Below are positions 1 to 10,700 of a DNA stretch of 64,000 nt, in pieces; position 1 is the first letter of the stretch; the number at the start of each line of letters is the position of its first letter. Where the stretch lies: assembly GCA_020636405.1 (NCBI GenBank), contig JACJXW010000008.1:372001-436000 (forward strand), in the 5' to 3' direction. The position numbers were made by a program, and so were the translations under genes. The notes below the pieces were generated by a model. It saw nothing but the letters and a program-made list of their open reading frames with translations. It did no database searches and had not been told where the DNA came from. The stretch comes from Lewinellaceae bacterium. Lineage in GTDB: Bacteria > Bacteroidota > Bacteroidia > Chitinophagales > Saprospiraceae.

Positions 1-114
1 TTTAGGATGGTGTTGATACTCATTGATGGCAATGGCCAAGAGGTAATTGGCGCCGGTAGGGCGAGAGCGCTCTGCTGCTTCCAAGTTGATCCCTTTGTCT
101 TTCCCCTTTGCCAT
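1..114 (-). CDS. Caspase-like (peptidase C14 family) protein, N-terminus only
   Basis: Reading leftward from the ATG at 114, 38 codons stay open to the window edge. After a basic start, the frame carries a segment reading NYLLAIAINEYQHHPK. This resembles the first beta strand of bacterial caspase-like (C14) domains, which typically read like 'ALLIGINxY...L.NAxxD'. The catalytic His and Cys would lie outside the window, so the assignment rests on one motif. Family knowledge: such proteins are proteases used in regulation, programmed death or defence in Bacteroidota. The gene starts about 50 bp downstream of a broken transposase, so its own promoter may have been displaced. It could instead be another alpha/beta protein. 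Confidence 0.45.
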   Translation of the reverse strand, partial: MAKGKDKGINLEAAERSRPTGANYLLAIAINEYQHHPK

Positions 115-160
115 GGATGGATTCCTGCTTGCAATGTTGGTGCGGGGTGTAAATTATCAA

Positions 161-1312
161 AATCTATTGAAAATGACAGCTTGTAAAGGGTAGTTTCAGG
201 AAGTGCTCTATATCAAAGCGCTGGCGATAGGCCCAGTATACCTCTTCGAGGGTTAATTCTTCGGCACGCTGCCCCCATACGCCCAGCCACATGCGCCTCT
301 TGAATATAGGCTCCTTTGTCTGGGCATCCAGCAAACGCACGCTTACCAGCCGAAAGGGCTTATCTTTCATATTCATACCTCGTTTGCTACGGATCATCAT
401 ATTGTCTCAGGCTTGCACTTGTACCAGCACCCGCCGCCCATTGGACAAAGCCACTCCAAAGGTGTTCTCCTTATCCGGCGGCAGTTCCCACTGCTCCGCC
501 TCTGGGAGCTTGTACTTTTCTCCATACACAGCATTAGCTCCCCGCTGATCGGAGTTGTTAGCCCTTCTTTGCTCCTGCTCCCCGATACTGAGGGCTTTCC
601 ATACCGCCCGGTTGTTGGTTAGGCGGATGGTGTTCACTAAATGGGGCTGCTCATACAGCGGGGCGATATACTCAGGCGAACCGTAGTAACGATCTGATGC
701 ATTGACGGTCAAGTGTGCGCCAAAAGGCAATTCCTTATTGTCCACTAAATCCTTGACTTGCCGAGCAGCGAATGTATGCCCTTGGCTGGCTATGCCCTGT
801 CGGCGGATACTCAGCGGAAGGTTCCATGGCGCCTCAGCTACCCCATATAAGGGCCGCCGCGCTGCCAAGCCAACCACTGATATGCTATAGCCAATATCCA
901 CTGGCCGGTTTCCCTTTACCCGGTTATTAGCCACATACACGTGGGAACGATCAGGAAGCGTTGGCGAATGAGGCCGTATCAATGAACTGCCGTCTGTGTT
1001 GAGCAAGTAAAACTTTTCAAACGGTTTAGCCATATAACCGCTTTTCAACGATAAGAGCTTTTGCTCCAACTCTAAATGGGCACGCTGCTTTTCCTCTTCT
1101 GGATAATGGGCGCCTTCATGCAGGCAGTTTATTGCATCCGCTATGCTACTGTATTGATAATGATAGCAGCGGCTTAGGCTAACTGCCGTAACTGACCGGG
1201 CAGATTGCTGGCTAGCTAGGCCCATCACTAAGTTGGCCAAAGCTTTGCTTTTTCCAACCTCCAGTTGTAATATTGAGTGGCAGAACGACTCGGTGGCTTT
1301 GTTTTTTCGCAC
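161..1312 (-). pseudogene. Broken DDE-type transposase
   Basis: A 301-codon frame (1312 to 407) ends at a TGA. The same frame resumes at once (400 to 164) without any indel, so a single nonsense codon splits the gene, probably a former Trp codon. The first part holds an RNase H-like core: 'LLNTDGSS' near residue 104 as the first catalytic Asp, and 'NASDRYYGS' near 205 as a second. The second part holds 'YWAYRQRFDIEHF', the usual C-terminal YxxRxxIE-type region of DDE transposases. After IEHF the reading departs from the family and stops, so the 3' end is also lost. No terminal inverted repeats were identified. I could not assign an IS family with confidence. Confidence 0.75.
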
Positions 1313-1460
1313 AATCCAAAGTTCCGATGTTGTTCTGTCTTTTCAAAATTTACCTCTAGCACGTCCAAAGTCTAGTTAATGTCTCATTAGGGGAATGGGA
1401 GAAATTCCCTCGACTTCAGGCGAAGATTTTAGTCTGATAAGCGTTGGCTATCTTTGAGGG

Positions 1461-1700
1461 ATGCAACACTACCGTAAGACTTCCCATTCAGTCTATGATA
1501 TAAAATACCACACTAGTGTGAATTACGAAATATCGAAAGCCAGTGCTTAGCGGCGAAGTAGCCCATCGCTGCCGAGAACCAATTAAAGAGGTTTGTAAGG
1601 CGAACAAAGTTGGGATACTCACTGGGCATTTAAGCAAGGACCATGTCCATATATTCGTCTCTGTGCCCCCATACTTGAGGGTTAGAAACTGATGCAATTG
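1461..1700 (+). pseudogene. tnpA: IS200/IS605-type TnpA (Y1 HUH transposase) remnant
   Basis: The plus strand from ATG 1461 reads HSVYDIKYH, the normal start of IS200 TnpA. The frame then shifts and stops. It resumes in another frame as GEVAHRCREPIKEVC and then GHLSKDHVHIFVSVPPYL. HVHIF is the HUH metal-binding motif of Y1 transposases. A second shift at about 1690 leaves a KLMQ fragment, and the C-terminal half with the catalytic Tyr is missing. The normal length is about 130-150 residues. A GGGAAT...ATTCCC hairpin just upstream (about 1390-1412) is consistent with an IS200 left end. The element is inactive. Confidence 0.75.
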
Positions 1701-1734
1701 CCATCTTGGTTACAGATATACTCCATGATCAGGT

Positions 1735-4700
1735 TTATGAAACCTCATACCTGCAAAAAAGAAATACATTCAAAATATCTCCATTTGCGCGGGGGAACAC
1801 AAATTCGCCTATTCTTTCTTTTTTACCGCTGTTCAGCGATTTAGTTTCCAATTCTAAAACGCCATGATAGAGGTCGGCCGGTTCATCTCCGCGCCTGCAA
1901 TAGATTTCGAGATTATCATGCTTGTCAGAGCTTTCAGCCTGGAGATTGAAGTTGACCTCTATTTCATCTTCAGGATATGGAGGAACCGCCTGGAAGAACA
2001 ATTCGAGTCGGTTCACTGTCACAGCCTGCTTGTTGGGCAGATAGGGGAACATCGCCTGGTTCAGCCATAGGCCCAGCTTTTTCTCAGGTTGCCCTTTATC
2101 CTCCCGGAACAGGCGCCAGGCATCGGGCATTTCATGTTTTACGTCAAAGAACCTCAGTCCTTCTCTCGGCAGGAAGCTTTGAGCAGCTTCATTAGCTGCC
2201 TGCCGCAAAACACCTCCTCCCTCCCGGGCGGTATAATTCAAATGTATGATCAGGTCGTTAATGGTATTAAGGTCAAAGAAATTATTCTCAACCGGTAATT
2301 CTATTCGCCAGGTACTGATGGCTCCGCTGAATTCAAAGGGCAGATAGCGTTCATCCCGGAAGTTCAGCTCAAACATCCCGGAATCGTTCTGGGCGTTCGA
2401 GGTGGCAATGGCCTCTCTGGCGCCATATTGCCGAACTATGCGGGGGTCGTCAGGCTTTTCCTGATATCCATTGCAGAGCCCGGGAGCGTCACAGCATTCG
2501 CCAGGTATGATGGCCAGCCTTGGGTCTATCCTGGTTTTGCTACTCAGCAGGGTAAGGCGGCAGTTGATACTCGTATAGGGGCCTACGACGGCGGGGATGG
2601 AGAGGCTGACGTTCTTGATGCGCCTCATGTATTGGCCGGGATAGTCCAGGTCGAACATCCATTCCGGCAGTTCAATCTCGCAATAGCCCGTGGTTTTCAG
2701 CTGCAGCATTGCCAGCGGAAATTGTGCCCGCATAGAAATATGCTTGCTTATTTCGTACTGCCTGTGGTTTTTGTCGAGGTAGGATTGCTCCATAACCTGC
2801 AGGGCCAGTTGCAGACGGTCTCCGGTAAGCAGCCCTTCGTGCAGGTTGTCCCACAGTTCTTCATCAATAAACTTTTCTGTGGTAAAACCCTGTTCGAAAT
2901 TATAAGCCCGTTGGGCCTGCCGGGCGGTGCAAAGCGCCAGTTCGTACATCTGATAGTAGAGCGCGGCTGTTTCTCTCTGCAACCACAGGTACAATTCCTG
3001 ATTGGTAAATTTATCGCGGAGGAAACGCTGTACGGTGGCAGCCTGCTCCACCTGCACCTGATGGTTATTCAGTTCCTGAAGGGCAATATCCCGTTGCCGT
3101 TCTGCCGCCAGTATCTGCCTTTCGATCCGCTGGATCTCGATGGTCAGCACATCAACCTGCTGTATCCAGTCTTCCTCGCGGCGCTCCCAGCCGGCTTCGG
3201 TCAGCCTTAGAGAAGCCGTGGTAGTTGCGGTTTCGGCCAGCGAGTTGGAGATCCTGGCCGCAGTAGAGAACACGCTTGCTAATTTGGAGCCCGCAGGTAC
3301 CTGTTCCAAAGAGATTGCCAGCGGGCCGGCATTGCCCACCCACATATCGGGGGTGACGCCTGCGATCTGGGCGATGAACTCCGAAGTCCTGGCTGCGATC
3401 ATCAAACCAAGAGCGGCTTCGGTTAGGGCCTTGTACTGTTGTTCTCCGGCATTCAGGCCATTTTCGATTAATGTTTGATAGTAAAGCAGTTGGGTTTGGG
3501 TAACCTCCTTCGCCTTTTTAAGCGCCTGTAACTGCCAGTCGGCCTCCCGCCACTGGTTTTGCCGGATAGTGAGGGAGCGTTTCAATAGCTGACGCTCCTG
3601 GCCGGCGCGCAGGGCGGCGAGGTATTCCGCATCTCCCTTTTCGTAGGCGGCGAGCAGAGCGTTACCCATAACGCGCACTTCACTGGCCAGGCCCTGAGCC
3701 TGGTTGATCAGGAAAGTAAAGCGGTAGGGGCTGTCCGGGCAACAGCAGTTGTTATCGTCTCCGCAAACATTCATTTCGGTTTTCCAGCCGTCGCGGAAGG
3801 GGGTGTCTCCCCAGTATTTCATATCCCGCCCGGCTTGCCCGTTGCGCAGCAGCTGTTCATCGAGGCAGGAATGGATCAACGCCAGGCGGTCTTTCACCTT
3901 TTCGTAAAGAGCGACCAGCCGGGGGTTGAGGGCAGGGGGGAAAGGAGTGAAACCAGATACCTCCATAAGTTCGGCGGCATTGTCCTGTAAGTATATCGTC
4001 TGAGGTTGTTCTCCCAGTATCTTGGCTGCTGTATCAAAAATGAGTCTGGCCTGTTGAAATGCTTCCGGAGAATGTTTGCACTGCATCAGGGCATTCCCCC
4101 ACTTCAGGAGGGTTTCGAGGAAGGACAACAGGACGAGCCGCCTCCGGGCTACCTCGCAGGATACATCACCGTTCTGGCAACATTTGGCTGCTTCATCATC
4201 CACTATCAGGCTACCGTCAGGAGCTGAGATTACAGATGGTTCAGAAGCACTGCACCAGGTATTATCCCTTTCCAGAGGATTGTATTCGAGCTTGTACCAA
4301 TTTAACGCGTCTTCGTAACGGCAGTGCGGGATGAGCTGATTGGCCAGAGCAATCACCGGGCTGAAGGTAGAAAGAGGAAAGATCGGGGCGCCCGGTTCAA
4401 AGAAAGCAAAATAGGGATAGGCGCAGAGCCCTCCCGGATAATCACAGCTTGCTTCCTCCGGAGCCACTACTTCCGGCAAGGCCTCGGCAGTATCGGGTGC
4501 GATATCATAACGGAAGCCCGGATTAGGGCTCGCGGGGTAACCGGCCGGTGGCAATCCACTTTCGACTTCGAAGTAGAGGGAGTCGCCCGTTCTGCCTGAA
4601 AAAAGCAAATCCGGTTCGCTTTCGTCTACCCGGATGCCTTCAGATGACCACCGCAGTGGCTGGAATTCTCCGTTGTGCAGGCGTGACCAGGCCAGGTATA

Positions 4701-7700
4701 TCGTGGGTTCCGGCTTCCAGAATAACAGGCTGGGCAGGGCGTCCGCATCGTGCCAGCTCCAGTCTGCATGCTGGGTGACGGCCTCGTAGTACGAAGCATC
4801 TACCACCCAGAAATAATACTCATCGAGGGTAGGCTCGTGGCGCCTGCCGCAAATGGCGCAGCAACATTCCGAAGGATTGGGCTGGCACCGGGATTCAAAC
4901 AGCATCGCTCCCGAAGCTTCGGATGCAGCGGCTACCCGGATGAACTTCGTACTCAACTCAACGGCAGCCTCGATCCAGTATGGGAGTGGCCCGGCCGGGA
5001 GGGAAGATGGAGGGTTGTTGGAGAGCCAGGATGGGCGGGCAGCTCTTTCCGGCTTTCCCATCAGGTTGAAGCCGTCCCTATCCATTGTCAGGCGATCGAG
5101 CAGGGCGGCAGCTCTTTCCTGCAAATGCAGGATACCGGTATGGGCGGGATGTTCTTCCACCGGCCAGTATTCCAGGCCTCCGGGCACGGGAACCGTCAGC
5201 GTTTGCCGGCGTAGTTGGTCTTCCAGGAAGCGGAAGGCCTCGTGCTCTCTGGCCTTTTCCAGCTCATCCCATTCCACCCAGTTTTCTTTATATACCCTGT
5301 GCTGTTTGCAGGCTTCCCAAACCTGGGCGATAGAAAATTTGAGATCCCAAAGCTGGGCAAAGCCCTTAGAGACCGGAAAAGCAGCTTCCAGCCCTATCCG
5401 GTTTCGGGCAACATAGGCCCGAACTGTGCTGACGGCCTCTTCTATACGGCTTGCTTTTTGACATAGGCCGGCTTCTACATCCAACAATAGCAGCTCGCTG
5501 AGCTGTTTTGGGTGGGTAACAAAACCGCCCCAGGGCAGTGCGACGCGATCCATGCCGCAGAGGAAGGTGAGTAAAGCCCGGTGTGCCCGCTCACGCAGGC
5601 CGTCGTTCAGCATCTTTAGGCTCTTGTACCGGCGGGGTTCGCCATTTTCGATCAGCCCGTCGCGGACAAAGCGGGTAAGCTGTGCGTTGCCGCCCTCGCT
5701 TTCGCCGGCATACATGTAGGCGGGATCATCTGACGCCCAGAGGTCCGGGCGGCCCTCCCGAATGTCTTTGGGTGCAAAGTGATGGACAAGCCGGTTGATG
5801 TATTGGTCTGCATGCCAGACGCGGATCGCCCAGCGCTCGTCCTCCAGCTCGGCGCTGCTCAGTTCACAGGCCTCGAAGTACCGAAGTACAAGGGGCGCGT
5901 AGTGCCTGTCGACATCCAGGTGGCGGGTCAGGTGGATGGGGTCGGGATGTACCTCCGCCGCCTCGTGGAATAGGAACCAAACCGGAAATTCTCGGGCGGT
6001 CCGGCTTGCCTTGCGCATAACCGTATAATCGAACAGGCGTTCGAAAAAGCCGTCGAACAGCGCTTGCTTCCTCGGGACGGAAGGCAGAGCGCGCTGATCT
6101 TTTGAGGGATCAGGAGGATAGAATTGGTCCAGAACGGGAAGGAAGTTGAAATTAAAGAAGGCCTTATGGGTGTCGAATTCATCTCCTGAGCGGTAGTAAG
6201 ACCTGCCCAGGAAGTGCTCCTGATGGGCCAGCAGGTATCCTATTTCCGACTGGCCGTCGTCGGCTGCCGGTTGAGCGGATATCTGGTGGAGGTGGCATAA
6301 GGCCAAAGCTTTGAACGCTCGCAGGTAGGTGCGGCGGATGTCTCTTACGGTACTGTAGTAGCGCTTGGAGAAGTACGCACTGATAATAGCGGGCATATTG
6401 CTTTCTCTGGGCGTCAGTTTGGATTCCGCATACAGGCGCTCGAACGGGATGGTGGTGAGCTCCTTATTCGTGTCGGGGCCATGGTATTTCAGCTGGAAAC
6501 CGGTATGTTGCGGGCGCACATCGTCGGGGTCGTCAAAATCCATAGCGGGCTGGATGAACTCTACTCTTAATTCGTAAGTGCCCCTATCGAGTTTCAACGG
6601 CAGGGAGCGATCTCCCGGCGCCGTTTCGCCGGGCCAGTTGTGGCTCAGGAGTACAAACTCCCGCTGCCCAAAATCGATGGCTACCCGCCAGGATTGCTGA
6701 GCAGCATGTTCAAAATCGGGTATCTCTCCCTCGGAGGCAGGCAATCCTGCCCGGAAAGTATATTGGCCGCTCTTTTCGATCAGGAGCAGGCCCTTCCAGG
6801 CTACCTTAAAGCTCTGAGCGCCGCCCAGCACTTCCCCGTCTTTGTTGGAGAGGGCAAAGCCATTGCGTACACTGGCCAGTTTCTCCTGCTCCGGAGTGAA
6901 GGTGAGGTTCATGGAAGGAATGACGAGGGGAACGGGCGCGTTGTACGCATTTTCCGCTGCTCCAAAAGCTTCCATCGGGCCGCGGAGTTCCTGCCAGAGT
7001 GGTTCATCCGACTCGGCAGGGGAATACCAGCCCGGCAGGCCTGTGCCGGCAAGGCCCAGGAGGGCGGCAAAAGCACTGCCGGAGGGTTGAGGCAGCCAGG
7101 TGACGTCGGGCACCGTACCTCCATCACTTTCCCAGGGCACGGAAGCGAAATTTTCGTCGGCGTATAGATGGCGGAGGATGGCCCAGGCCAGCCTGATGCC
7201 TTCCTGGTTTTTTTGCCGGGTAGCTTTTTCAACATGGCCGGCAAGGTGGGCAGCCACCAACTGGCAACGGGTATAGCAGCGGACAAAGGACCACCGGAAG
7301 TATGCCCAGCGTTTCTGCTCATCGGCTTCTTCGATGAGGCGCTTTTCGGCTTCCGCCAGGTTGCCGTACAGGAAAGCGAACTGCGACAGGCTGACGCGCG
7401 GAGCGAGGTACAATTGCTGAACGGCATTGCGCTCGGCCGGCTTCAACTGCCGGATACGGCTCAGCTTTTCCAGAACGGCCTTATCGGCAAGGGGTAATTG
7501 AGCCCATAGTTCTTTGGCCGCTGTATCGTACCGGAACGGGCCGTTAAGCGGAGTGTTCCACATGGCGGGAGGGCTGTCTTCCAGCGGCCACCTGTACTGT
7601 CTGTCTTTTAAGGATACCGGTATGCCTTCAGCCTCCATAATGCCGGGGAAAAAGTGCTGGCCGATGGATTCCAGGTGGTCAACATCTGCAGGAGGCCGGT

Positions 7701-10700
7701 AGCCGAAAGCTTCATACATAACGCTGACGATGCGCTGCCAGGTCCATTTTTCTATCTCTTCTTTTCCGACTTCGGCTCTCAGTAGTTTTTCCCGCAGTTT
7801 CCACAGCGAATAATCCTCTTCATCGTCCGGCAATTCGAAGGGGTCTGACTTTGCTTCGTTTTCGGACTGAAGCGGGAAGGGGTCGATGCCTCTCAGGTGG
7901 GGGCCACTGCTCAGAATAAAGAACAACTCTTCGATACTGAACTTGGAAGTGTATATCTTGGAAAGGATCTCGGCAAAACGAAGGGTATGGGTAGGTGCGG
8001 CATGCCAGGTATCGGAGGGTAAAGCGGGATTGAAACCCGCCAGCTCGGAAAGCGGGCCCAGGTTTTCCTTCAGCAGTTTGATAAACTCCGGAGGGCGAAG
8101 CCTGGCGCGGTAAACCTGTACGGTATGTTGTTGTATCCGGTCCAGCAAGTGGCCGACAGCCCACTCCCATTTGGGGTGGGCCGGGTTTTCCCACAGTGCC
8201 AGCAGGTGGGTCCGGTTGGCTTCCGTGCCCGAGCTGCTGTCGGCATCGTCTTTCAGCATCAGGTTGTAATCGTCGCGCAGCATCTGGAAGGCTGCCAGTT
8301 GGCGGATGAATTCCGGGTTGATGTTGCCTCCGCTAAAGAGTTGCAGCACGAGGCAGATGTCTCCCAGAGTAACGAACGGATAGGCGGCATTCTCCACCGT
8401 ATGCAGAATACGCCATAAGCGGATGAACACCAGCAGCCGCTTCAGGGAGTTAAGGGGGGTGAGCTCTGTAAATTCAATGTGGTAATCGTCGAGGCAGCAA
8501 GGCTCACATTCGGGGAAGGTGTAATCCTCTTCCTTGCGCCGGAACTTGATGTACCTGGCCTGCCAAAGCTCATAAAATTCGCAGTACGACAGCCCCGTAC
8601 GCGTAAGAAATTCCGGAAGGGCGGTAATGGCTTCCTGCCAGGGCAGGCCATCGATGGTATCTTCGGCAAACCCCAGCATCTCCTGCACATCTTCGATGGA
8701 AAGGTTCTCGGCAAACAACCTGTCGTATTCTTCCGGGCTGATGTGGAGGTACTCCAGGGCAATATCGAACCGGACGGGATAACGCCAGAGGTGGCGCTGG
8801 AAATCCGGCGGTTCGAGGGTGGGGTCGAGCACCAGCTCTGTGATGTCCTTCCGGAAGGTTCGCATGGTATCGAAGCGGCTTGTCCCCAATTTTCCGAGAT
8901 AGGTGCGGTTGACGTCCAGAGGCTGGTTATAGGGGAGCCCGGGTGCGGAAAAATCATTTCTCAGGATGCTGTACGCATCGGGTTCGGCCATGGGGGCGGC
9001 GGGGGAGGAATGCTCCGGCAGGGCATCCAGCAGGGTGGCCGGCTCGTGATGATACGGGCCTTCCTTCGGTTGTCCTTCGGCCCCATTCTTCAGCAGGAGA
9101 TGGCCGCCGACTTCCTCCGTGGAGGTGTTGTACACCTGCCCAAAGGACTGCCCTTTGGCCACCATGGCTTCCAGCGATTCCAGGGCCAGGTCCACCATGG
9201 GGATGGGCGTGTTGAGGTTGGTATAGGAGGCATGGAGGCTGCCCAGGCTGCCCCGCCGGTCGGCGAGGAAGCTCTCCAGTTTTTCTCCGGCCCCCGGGAA
9301 AGGCGTTTCGCAGTCGGAGGCAGGGCGGAGTTCCAGCAATTCATGCAGGTAAGCTACCGGCCCGAGGGGTGACAAATGCCGGGGTGGAATGCAATTGGTG
9401 ACCGTGCCGTCCGGGTTGACGGGTGTGAAGGTTTCGCCTTCAATGGGCTCCGCTTCGTCCGTGCCGCCTGCATTCATGTATATGGGAGAAGCGTGATCGT
9501 AGGCGATGGTGCCGGTTAGTGCTTCCCGAAACTGCCCTAAAGTGAGGGCGGCAATGCTTTCCTCACTGGTGAATCCCCGTGCATATAGGGCTTCCACCAG
9601 GGAGAAGCGGAGTTTCTCGTCACCGACATCCGCTACTACTTTGTACAGGGCATTGATGATGCGGATGGCCTTCTCCAGCCAGCCCCTGGCGCATTCATCA
9701 TCCGGGAAAGTGGCGGCCAGGGCGGCCTGAAATTCCAATTCCACCCAACTCTCTCCAAACGCGAAAGTAGAGCCGGTGATTATACTGTACTGCTCTGCAA
9801 AAATGGCAAAGGGGTCGAAATCCGGCAGGCCGAGCGTGGAGGCTCCCTCCGCTTCCGGGGGTTCGGGCTCGGGGGCTTCAGCGGGGAGGCTGAAAAAGTG
9901 CTTGACGTAGCGGATAAAGGCGCCTACCTGCTCCTCTTCCGTCCCCTCTATCTGAAATTGGGGCGGAAGTAAGTCCATATGATCGGGCAGGAACAGGCCC
10001 GTCCACTGCGGTTCGGACAAGCCCGCAAGATCTGCAATCGAAGCTACGGGAATGGCGTTGATGGCGTCGATGAGCGGCTGGTGGCCCTTGGTGATCATAC
10101 ATAATACCAGGCTGAGGTGCCCCTGCTCATGCGTTGGGACCACACTGTCGGCCCAGAATTCCGAGATGTCTTCATCATTGTAGTCCAGCCAGGCTTGTAC
10201 CAGGTTGTAGGCGGGAGAGCCGGGCTGTATGGGGCAGGTTTGCACGGTAGTTTCTTCGACATCCAAGGCATTCAGGCGCCGCGCTGCCTGGAAGGGGTTG
10301 ATGCTCAGCTCGTCGCTGATTGCGTTGGACTCGATCGCCCGTTTAAACTCTTCAACGAGCAGGGCGGGCTGGGAAAGGTAGGCCAGCCGGTAGCGTTGTA
10401 TGGGCGATACCGCAGGAAGCATGCCGGCCCCCAGGGCGTAAAAGTAAGGGGCGGGGACGGCAAAGGAGGGTTCCAGGTTTCCTCCTTCGGCATGGGCGAG
10501 AAAGGCCTCCGCCTTCCTGAGCAGGGCCGGGTTTTCCCCCAGGTCCGGACGGATGGGGAAGGTAAAACGGGCCTTTTCGGCCTCCTCGCTCAACTCCTCA
10601 CAGAAAATGGCCGCTGACAGAGCGTACACGTAAGGCGTCAGCCTTTCGGCAGCGGCATCGTTGATATTGTAATAACCGAGCAGGGCCGCCTCAAATTTAT

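Noticed and set aside
8479..9372. 297-codon plus-strand frame inside tcA
   Set aside because: Antisense to a strongly supported coding region; composition and lack of motifs mark it as a shadow. The same holds for the other plus-strand frames in 1.8-19.2 kb.
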